DNA from: Cerioporus squamosus
Taxonomy: Eukaryota; Basidiomycota; Agaricomycetes; Polyporales; Polyporaceae
DNA: 14,242 bases
Assembly (NCBI GenBank): GCA_022592435.1
Contig: JABYQS010000749.1
Coordinates: 1-14,242 of the forward strand
Reading direction: 5' to 3'
Part shown: in pieces, positions 7,971-14,242 of the stretch
How positions within the stretch are numbered: position 1 is the first letter of the stretch
How the letters are laid out: each line of letters begins with the position of its first letter
Notes under the pieces: model-generated
Database searches by the model: none
What the model was told of the DNA's origin: nothing
What the model saw: only the letters and a program-made list of their open reading frames with translations
Position numbers and translations under genes: made by a program

Positions 7971-8718
7971 TGGCTGGTGGCAAGGGTGGCAAGTGGTGGC
8001 AAGTGAATATCTCCGCCAATTCGTATCATATGGACATGAAACAAGATGCGCTGGGTAGACATAATGCATATCTACAGATGTCCCAGCCTTGCCACCAGGA
8101 TCCGACAAGCGGTTGAGGTGCTACGGGCTTTTGCCACCTGGAGATGCCGCATATTGGGCTGGTGGCAAAGGTGGTAAGTGAATATCTCAGCGGATTCTTC
8201 CCCGATTGCCATGATCCCAAGTGCATTCTGTAGGCCTAGACCACCCCTACAGATGTCCCAGCCTTGCCACCAGGATCCGACAAGCAGGTGAGGAGCTACG
8301 GCCATTTGCCACCTGGAAATACCGCAAAATGACCAAGTGGCAAAGGTGGCAAGGGATTTTCTCCATGGATTCTGCTCGGATCGCCATGGAAACAGTTGCA
8401 CTGCGTAGGCAGGAAGCAACTCTACAGATCTCTCAGCCTTGCCACCAGGATCCAACAAGCAGGTGAGGAGCTACGGCCATTTGCCACCTGGAAATACCGC
8501 AAAATGACCAAGTGGCAAAGGTGGCAAGGGTTTTTCTCCGCGGATTCTGCTCGGATCGCCATGGAAACCGTTGCACTGCGTAGGCAGGAAGCAACTCTAC
8601 AGATCTCTCAGCCTTGCCACCAGGATCTGATGAGCGGTTGAGGAGCTACGGCCCTTGCCACCGGCTTGCCACCATTTGCCACCGGCCCCATGGGCATGGG
8701 GCCCGGCATTATATAGAT
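7971..8718 (-). repeat. 175-bp tandem array, about 4.3 units, iteron-like
   Basis: The mark GCCTTGCCACCAGGATC starts at 8086, 8261, 8436 and 8611, a spacing of exactly 175 bp each time. Units at 8261 and 8436 differ at only about five positions. The outer ones, particularly the first, are more diverged. About 18 copies of GTGGCAA/TTGCCAC occur in both orientations, many as close pairs (AGTGGCAAAGGTGGCAAGG). 175 is not a multiple of three, so the open frames across it are not repeat proteins. The array lies upstream of the helicase gene and ends at the terminal hairpin. Its likely role is a binding array or promoter/terminal region of the element. Confidence 0.9.
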
Positions 8719-8720
8719 AG
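8684..8720. repeat. right terminal hairpin and junction motif
   Basis: GGCCCCATGGGCATGGGGCC (8684-8703) is a 9-bp stem with a 2-nt loop. It is followed by CGGCAT and TATATAGATAG (8710-8720). Together with the matching left motif at 1401-1426 it marks the edge of the unit. To its right the sequence becomes the Gln-rich coding frame. A hairpin close to an element end recalls Helitron 3' ends, but the CTRR terminus is absent and the enzyme differs. Confidence 0.7.
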
Positions 8721-8965
8721 GTTGATGAGCGCCTGCAGGAGGTACTGCTGATACGCGAGGTTTGTTTGGGTCCAGCGCAGGCTGGCCAGCGTGTTGTGGG
8801 TGGTTAATGTGCTGTTGGGGACCCGGGGCGTACTGCTGGGCCTGCTGATGGTCGTACTGGGCTTGTTGGGCATCGTGCTGGGTCTCCTGGGCATACTGAG
8901 GGATCGGGGGTAGCGTGTCGGGATCCCCAGCCGTCCGGGACGCCGTCGTATTGGCCTTGGTACAT
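8718..8965 (-). pseudogene. 5' fragment of a Gln-rich protein gene, cut by the element
   Basis: The minus-strand ATG at 8965 opens MYQGQYDGVPDGW, preceded by a pyrimidine-rich leader typical of a fungal 5' region. After a GGGG run (8925-8928) the coding signal moves to the next frame, which reads DPDTLPPIPQYAQETQHD and then a Gln/Ala/Tyr/His-rich stretch ending PAGAHQPIYI at 8718. Removing one G would join the two frames. The frame then runs into the repeat array and stops near 8603. So the gene has lost everything after about 80 codons and also looks frameshifted. Low-complexity Gln-rich N-termini are common in fungal regulators, but no family can be named. A sequencing error in the G run is possible. 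Confidence 0.5.
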
Positions 8966-9388
8966 GTCGAGAGGATCCGAGGAGGTCAAGAAGATGGTGA
9001 GAGCAGAGAAGAAAATGCGCGGTGAGCGCTAGTGCGAATCGATGGGAATATGGAAGGAGATCAAGAGATTCGGAGAGCTCGGGAAGCAGACAGAACGGGG
9101 AGTTGGCGGCGGAATCAAACTGTGACGGGCGCGATGTCGGGAACCAGACGAGACGGACGGGTAGGACAGAGGAAAGGGCGCCGGACACTGGCGTTGATTC
9201 CGCGAAGATACAAAACAGGACGAGAGCGGTATTTGAGGGAGCGGAAGAGCGCGCCTGTGGCGGCCATGCGAGGACGAGGGAATCGGGAAAGAGAGGCGCG
9301 CCGACGCGACGACGTCGGCGTACATACAAAGGCAAGTACTATCTACGAGAGTCCGTCCGAGAACTAAGTAACAGGAACCACGAGGAAG
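8966..9388. other. intergenic, pyrimidine-rich on the minus strand
   Basis: No convincing coding frame. Frames on either strand are Ser/Pro/Arg-rich and lack domain-like patterns. On the minus strand the last ~80 bases before 8965 are CT-rich (TTTTCTTCTCTGCTCTCACC), consistent with a core promoter and leader for the truncated Gln-rich gene. Confidence 0.5.
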
Positions 9389-9844
9389 TCATGTAGCGGC
9401 GTGGCCGTTACACTCGTCTTGATGTGTGGCGTCCGTGTCCATCGAGTCAGCGGGTGCCCCTTGAGGAGAAAGTCCATGGCCTGAAACGTAGCCCGAGTCG
9501 TCGAGAGGATCATAGCTTCCAAAGGCTTCGTGGTCGTACAGTTCTAGTGCAGCCGAGGGTGTGTTAGCACGCCGAGCAAGTCCAGATGCGCTAGCCGAGG
9601 GTGTTGGTGCGGTAGAGTTGCATATATGCGGGCTTGCAGCACTCCCAGTGCTACCAAGCTGTCGTCCGCTTGAACTCCCGGAAGCTGCGCGAAGTCTCTG
9701 TGCTGCCAGAGCATCCTGGTACTCCTTCTCCGCGACTTGATGCGTGTATGCAGTCTGCTGCGTGACGATGTCGTATCCGAGCGGTTTCTTGGCGCACTTC
9801 AGCAAGCAACGACAGCGCGTAATTACTTTCCAGCGTGGAGGCAT
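9389..9844 (-). CDS. hypothetical 151-aa protein with CxCxxxC...H motif, possible transposon-protein N-terminus
   Basis: Starting at the ATG at 9844 the frame reads MPPRWKVITRCRCLLKCAKK, then PLGYDIVTQQTAYTH. The C-x-C-x3-C...G...V..QT...H arrangement resembles N-termini of Agaricomycete proteins of CACTA (tnp2) or KDZ-type DNA transposons. The rest is Ser/Ala/Gly-rich with an acidic end (YDPLDDSGYVSGHG...DSMDTDATHQDE). The frame is open upstream to 9952 without an obvious better start. A possible GTAACG donor near the end could lead to further exons, but none were identified before 8965, so it is either a short gene or the remaining 5' exon of a broken element. The transposon link is a pattern resemblance only. 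Confidence 0.4.
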   Translation of the reverse strand: MPPRWKVITRCRCLLKCAKKPLGYDIVTQQTAYTHQVAEKEYQDALAAQRLRAASGSSSGRQLGSTGSAASPHICNSTAPTPSASASGLARRANTPSAALELYDHEAFGSYDPLDDSGYVSGHGLSPQGAPADSMDTDATHQDECNGHAAT

Positions 9845-9952
9845 GGTGTAGGGATGTCGGGATGAGCGGCGGAGGAGAAGGAACGGACGGGGACGACGTG
9901 CTACGTGCCCGACTTCGCGCGTCGTGTCGTGACTCGTGACCGCGTCAAGCAT

Positions 9953-10641
9953 TTGGATAAGGTCTTATCATACAGTTGTCACCATATTCCAGTAGTAAAA
10001 CCCTTTTCCCCAAACCGGTCTTCTGAGAATCTGCTTGCAATCCTCCTAGTACTCGCATCCTCCTAGCGGATCCTACGCTCGGTAAGATCTGGCAAAGAAC
10101 TCTCCGAGAACCTCCCTGCAGAATTAGTGAGTTGTACACGCATTCGGCGACTTCGAGATTCGGCGTTTCACGCGGTGGCTGTCAATGCGGCGATAGGAGC
10201 AAATATCCAGACGCGAGACCCCCCATCGTCCACATAAGTACCAGGTTCCATGCCACCGTCGTTCTTCGAGCAGAGCGTCGCCAGGGACGGGCTTGGCGCA
10301 TGTCAGTAGCCTCTGTCTACCTTGTGAGCGTCGGAAGTTTAAGGGCTGGCGTTGCATTCCCTGCTACTTACAGCGGGCATCATGCACGTGTCGACGCTTT
10401 CCGCCGCGCTTCTCCTCGCGCCCGTTGTACTCGACTGAGATGTGCGATGGCCTATCGGCCGACGCTCTCGTCTTGACGCACTCGCGCAGAAGCACACAAC
10501 ACAGCCCACTCGTGGTCGAAGCAACAGTGTTCCCTCTCGCGACGACACGCGCACACCAGACATACAAAAGAAGTAATAAAGCAACCAAAGAAGAGCGCAA
10601 ACCCAGGCTTGTCAAAAGCGCGCATGCTCGTTTTTGCGTGC
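9953..10641. other. intergenic, nothing assigned
   Basis: This holds the 3' flank of the secreted-protein gene (about 10490-10641, A-rich on the plus strand) and the upstream region of the 9844 ORF. A short minus-strand stretch ending GSRVWIFAPIAALTATA followed by TGA (near 10186) has coding-like composition but no supported start or splice partner. Confidence 0.5.
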
Positions 10642-11546
10642 TCACGCGGTGCACGACGCCGCGTTCGCGGTGACGGTGACGGTGACGGTCGCAGTGGGAG
10701 CAGCAGCAGCGTTGTTGCCCGCTGCCGCAGACGTTGTCGCGGCCGGAGGCGCAGACGTCGCGGTCTTGCCGAGGTTCGCGTTGTTCGCGCCCGCGGCGGG
10801 GGTACCGTTGCCGCCGAAGGTGAAGAGCTCGTCGGCGGAGGGGTTGGTGGAGTCGCAGCTTGCCTGGTCGAGGGCGGAGCCGGAGCCCGTGAGGCAGACC
10901 TTGCCTGCACCGTTGAGAGGCACGAGAGGCTGCGCGCCCTGTGCGCTGGTGAAGGCGAACTGCTGCGAGTTCGTAACAGCTCCGCCTGTAGACGGTGATC
11001 AGTACTGCTACTAGGAAGGGAGAGGACGGGACGTACCGCCGTCAGCGCGGCCACCGCAGGAGAAGAGCAGGACCTGGTTCCCTGCGGCGCGTCGGGGATC
11101 GAAGTTCAAGCACGCGTTGGTCTGCGAAGCATGAGCGACGTGGCACATAAGACAGAAGGAGTGGGACTTACAAGGGTGCTGACGATGTTCGCCTGGCCGG
11201 GCGTGTCTTGGTGCTTGCCCGAGGTGATGACGTCCCACTGCTGGTTCGCGGAGCCGTCGCAGTCGGCGAAGGTGACGGGCGTCAGGTTCTCGCGGAAGTC
11301 GCCCGAGAGCGGGTCGACAGAGAGACACTTTCCGCTGGACGTCTGCGGCGCGTGTTAGCAGGGAGAAGGTCGAGTGAGCGGGCGACGCACCTTGATCGTG
11401 GTCGCAGTCAGTGCACGTGTGGCGGTATCGTCGCGCTGCTGTGCCTCGAGCGTGGCGGCGACGTCGAGGGTCGTGCGGCGGTAGAGGGGGAGGGCACGCG
11501 CGAAGGCGGCGGCGGCGAGGATCGTGGAGAAAGTGAAGGCACGCAT
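10642..11546 (-). CDS. secreted ricin-B-like beta-trefoil protein, 4 exons, 251 aa
   Basis: Exons are 11546-11391, 11342-11172, 11121-11037 and 10985-10642, with introns of 48, 50 and 51 nt and clean GT...AG borders. A signal peptide is clear (MRAFTFSTILAAAAFARALP, cleavage probably after ARA), with a following RR that could be a Kex2-type site. The body (SSGKCLSVDPLSGDF, FADCDGSANQQWDV, ACLNFDPRRAAGNQVLLFSC) has the repeated C-x-D and Q-x-W features of a ricin-B-type lectin fold. In family members this fold binds carbohydrate. The C-terminus is an Ala/Thr/Asn-rich tail (ATVTVTVTANAASCTA) with no catalytic domain. It is probably an extracellular protein of unknown ligand. Strong GC-ending codon preference and an intact frame mark it as an ordinary host gene. 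A CATAAAG element on the minus strand near 11725-11719 could be its TATA box. Confidence 0.85.
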
Positions 11547-12437
11547 CGTGAGTTGAGCAAGGAGTCTGCGGACGGAAAGAGTGGAAGGTAACGATTGACT
11601 GGACGGAGCTAGCCGCGGAGACGAGAGCAGAGAAGGATGCCTGGCTTGCAGGAAGGCGTGGAAGTCGGACGAGAGGGCACAGAGAGGGAACGAGGAGCTC
11701 GAGGGCCAACACCGCGAGCTTTATGCACGCGCGAGGAACCAGATCTCGATCCCGTGCATGGTGCTCTTGGACAGATGTCGTGATACGGTGGCCCTGGCAA
11801 CCGACGATCCTGGTTTGCCGATGCATGTGCCTGACTGGACTCGAGGTCGAAAAAGGCCAGAAATCACAGCAGGACATCGAGGAGGGCGGAGAAGAGGAAA
11901 GGTGAGCTTGAACATCAAAGATCCCCGATAGCTGCACAGGTCATATCTCTCGTTTCGCGACCGCTGCGCTGTTGGATGCAAGCAGGCGCAGTCCTCGTCA
12001 TCACACACGTTCGGGGCGAGTTCTCATCTGTTCTCATCGAGTCTTGGCCGACGCCGCAGAGCACGAGGTGGGTCGCGAGGCAAGCGGAGGAGTTTGTAAG
12101 TGCTCTTACGCTGAGTTGCCGATCGGCCATCGCAGTAAGCCGAGTGACGCTGTCCTTGCGATGCCTTCGTCTTCAGTACATACCGTAAGTACTCTCTCAA
12201 TCTTCGACTTGCTCTGTCGCGCTCTTGCGTCTCTGCTCTTCTCCTCTCAGCTTGGTCGCTCGTTCTTCTCGACTTCCGACCCCCATACGCCTCCGAGAAA
12301 CACCGCTTAGACACGCTGGCGATGGCCGCGAGCTAGCATGAACCCAGTTCTCAGCTGAACAACTCAACGCGCAGTGTACGCGGCACGCCTCGAGCTGAAC
12401 GAAGTCTGGTTTATGAAGTGAGTACGCTCTCCGTACA
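11547..12437. other. intergenic with promoter of the secreted-protein gene
   Basis: The first ~200 bases are upstream of the ATG at 11546. Further right are several splice-like sites on the plus strand (GTAAGT at 12101 and 12185, AG at 12134) and a coding-like frame from 11976 (MQAGAVLVITHVRGEFSSVL). Joining these exons gives early stops, so no gene model is supported. Confidence 0.45.
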
Positions 12438-12864
12438 ATGCTCTTCCATGTTTTGCGCGGCCTTGACCTGCGCCGCTTTTCCGTATCGCTCCTCACGAGT
12501 TTGTTACCGCTGTGTCTCGATGCGTTAGTCCGCAGGACATGCGCTCGTGTTGCGCACGCTTCAGTCGTTGATTCCCTCCTTCCCTGCGCTGACTGCAATC
12601 CAGAACGTCCTCTGTCCCGCTTGTCGTCCGTGACTGTGGTGGTACGCGCTCTTGGATCCTCGCGAGCAGCGGTGTCCCTCTGGGAGGACGCCGAGATCAT
12701 AGGTGAGTTCGCCGTGCTTGATTCTCCGTCATATCACTACGGGTGTACCCTGCACACGGTGCTCAGAAGGCATCTGTACCCAGACCCACGTCCAGAAACG
12801 TCCGAGGCGAAGGGTCGCGCGCAGAGCATATCCCAGTGACGTCGCACCAATCTGGTCTCTCTAA
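12438..12864 (+). CDS. candidate two-exon gene, 120 aa, unknown product
   Basis: Exons 12438-12702 and 12767-12864 join across a 64-nt intron (donor ATAG|GTGAGT, acceptor GCTCAG) into one open frame ending at TAA 12862-12864. It begins MLFHVLRGLDLRRFSVSLLT with a hydrophobic stretch that could be a signal anchor, continues through LLPCADCNPERPLSRL and SLWEDAEIIG, and ends in an Arg-rich tail. An alternative upstream exon (12375-12417, YAARLELNEVWFM) can also splice in phase to 12536, which would change the N-terminus. No domain is recognised. It could be chance in GC-rich DNA or a species-restricted gene. Confidence 0.25.
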
Positions 12865-14242
12865 GTCTTCACCGGGGTCCATCCGTCCGCGTGTGAGCGA
12901 AAGAGTCCAGAGGTTGATAAGAGGGCGTAAACCATCGCTGCTGCCTTGCTCACAAAACGTCTACCGGCGCAGCGGAAATAGAGACCGAGCGAACAAGCAG
13001 ACAAACGCTATCTGCGCGCAAGATGGCTGTAGCTCATCGAGGGAGCGGTGCACATGGTTGATCGGGCTGCAGCGACCGTGGACGAAAGATGGGCATGGAT
13101 GGCTGCGGGAGTGATGCGCCAGATTTCGCCCCGCTGAGTAGCGTCGTTCCACGGTGCCGCGAACAGCGATGGTGGTTCCGTTACGTCCATCGGCGCTGTT
13201 CTCGACACAGTCCTTGTCTGCTGCGTTGTTGTCTACATACATCCCTGACGAACTCGCTCTCTTCCCCCCCTCGCTATCTGGTCTCGTCTCGTCTGTCTCT
13301 CTCACACTCATTACTCTCTTGTCTAGACTCTGACTTCCACTCGCCTCCCTCAGAACACAGCTCAGATCCGATGTCGATGGTTGCAAGCGAACTGGGCAGA
13401 GCGACACCGAGGGAGCATCGGGAGGTCTACCGCAGTGCAAGACTGTATTAGCCTGAAAGCCGGTAAATCTCGCGTTCACGAAGGTGAGCACGCTTTCGGA
13501 TCCCTCGCAGGAGGTCGTCTTCAGCATATGTATGTCGGGCAATGCGCAGCCCTGCTGTACGTTCCTCGCCACCCAAGCACCGTCCTCAGGTCCCAGACGG
13601 CTACGAGCAGGTCATCTCTCGCACTTTGTAGTCCATATGATTCGTTGGGACCTGAAGAATCGGAGCTCCCGTTGCATCACGGACATGAAAGTGACATTTG
13701 AGTCCCGCTCCGAAGGCTGCATCGCTTCTCAAGCATCTGGGTGCCGGTCCTCCGGTGTCCGATGTCGTCTGTCGCGGTCGCCCTGGGTGGCCTCCGACGC
13801 CCCGAGCACGAATCGAATGTCGCATACTTGAAATCAAGGAGCGCATTGTCGTATACGCGTGCAGGACCAGCGTATGCGGGACTCTGGTCATGAGTGAGGC
13901 GTTAAACCGAGAGATCAGCTGAGGTTGCGTCGTCGTACGCCCTATCGGAATACATTCCCGGAGAGCCGTCTAACGCGGGTTGGAAGTGCCTGGATGCCCG
14001 TTCGTGCTAGGGTGCGCATCGTGCTAGCACGGCACAGACAGTCTGTCGACTTACGAGGTCGTCAATTGTGACACTCGCTCCCCAACCTCCCTCGTATGTT
14101 GCGAAATTCCTGAGACGTCCAAGTGTGTGCAGAGGAGTTGCGCACTAGCTCCTCCCAAAGACCAAATGCAGCGCGCGATAGGGCCAGTTAGTGCGCATAC
14201 GCCTCTGAGGGAGCGAACAAGTACGGCGCGGACTTCTACGCG
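12865..14242. other. no supported gene; small inverted repeats
   Basis: Open frames on both strands have no recognisable domains and lack matching splice sites. A plus-strand CT-rich tract (13255-13345) followed by ATG at 13372 looks like a leader and start, but the frame stops after 26 codons. Near the end, CGTGCTAGCACG (about 14027-14038) is a 12-bp palindrome, and TGCGCACTA (14139-14147) pairs with TAGTGCGCA (14189-14197). Confidence 0.5.

Larger units (their letters stand above)
1427..8718 (-). mobile_element. putative YR-RecQ element (unit bounded by repeated hairpin junctions)
   Basis: One unit holds the OrsD/recombinase-like/RecQ gene, its AT-rich promoter block and the 175-bp array. 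Both outer boundaries are the same hairpin plus TATAT...TAG motif in the same orientation. The left motif belongs to the tail of a second, decayed unit, so the units look arranged head to tail. The right boundary falls inside a coding sequence. No terminal inverted repeats are visible, and no clear target-site duplication was found by eye beyond the TATAT.TAG similarity, which is compatible with tyrosine-recombinase-type integration or with recombination between units. A subtelomeric repeat spreading passively is the main alternative. Confidence 0.5.

Noticed and set aside
8221..8641. Overlapping 81-codon plus-strand frames with near-identical proteins in the 175-bp array
   Set aside because: The repeat period is not a multiple of three and the frames simply restart in each unit. 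They are by-products of the DNA repeat.
1504..8718. Helitron
   Set aside because: A terminal hairpin is present, but there is no HUH Rep motif, the helicase is RecQ-like and not Pif1-like, and the expected 5'-TC and 3'-CTRR ends are absent.
1190..8718. LTR retrotransposon, because similar sequence flanks the gene in direct orientation
   Set aside because: No reverse transcriptase, integrase or gag frame lies between the repeats, and the repeats are tandem-array ends and not matched LTRs.
10186..10357. Possible C-terminal exon ending GSRVWIFAPIAALTATA
   Set aside because: Coding-like composition only. An in-frame stop lies upstream and no convincing acceptor or start was found.
11011..11937. 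308-codon minus-strand frame overlapping the secreted-protein gene
   Set aside because: It reads through introns of the four-exon gene in another frame and has an Arg/Ser/Pro-rich low-complexity product.
12961..13572. 203-codon minus-strand frame
   Set aside because: No recognisable domain, mixed composition and a pyrimidine-rich plus-strand tract running through it. Length is not unusual for GC-rich DNA.

Overview
The window reads as nuclear DNA of a filamentous basidiomycete, most likely an Agaricomycete. Introns are short (46-64 nt) and frequent with GT...AG borders, the flanks are GC-rich, and the gene families (OrsD/RecQ giant protein, secreted ricin-B-like protein) are typical of that group. 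The genus cannot be read from the sequence.

Layout. (1) 1-1190: gene-poor flank with a possible exon end at 1-94, a ~92-bp tandem repeat (386-625), C-rich low-complexity sequence and a telomere-hexamer-like palindrome (1088-1124). (2) 1190-1426: decayed copy of the 175-bp repeat, ending in a GC hairpin followed by a TATAT...TAG motif. (3) 1427-8718: a large element-like unit. It holds a ten-exon gene on the minus strand (7413 to 1504, 1819 aa, all exons open), an AT-rich promoter block (7420-7970) with a perfect 30-bp palindrome and a ~166-bp foldback, and then a 175-bp tandem array (7971-8718) dense in GTGGCAA/TTGCCAC motifs. The array ends in the same hairpin and TATAT...TAG signature seen at 1401-1426. 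(4) 8718-8965: the 5' end of a Gln-rich coding sequence on the minus strand, cut off exactly where the array begins and also carrying an apparent 1-base frameshift. (5) 9389-9844: short minus-strand ORF with a CxCxxxC...H signature resembling N-termini of Agaricomycete DNA-transposon proteins. (6) 10642-11546: clean four-exon gene for a secreted beta-trefoil (ricin-B-like) protein. (7) 11547-14242: no confidently assigned gene, with one weak two-exon candidate at 12438-12864.

Main point. The large protein is more than a RecQ-like (telomere-linked type) helicase. Between its N-terminal OrsD-type zinc fingers and its C-terminal RecQ module, residues ~740-977 carry a full set of tyrosine-recombinase-like residues (R777, K812, R900xxR903, H935, Y944). 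A zinc-finger / tyrosine-recombinase-like / RecQ fusion with an iteron-like array, a terminal hairpin, a duplicated junction and an interrupted neighbouring ORF together suggest a self-mobilising or subtelomeric-type element. Domain family names come from memory of family patterns and the mobility model is inference. Exon structures and repeats are read directly from the sequence.
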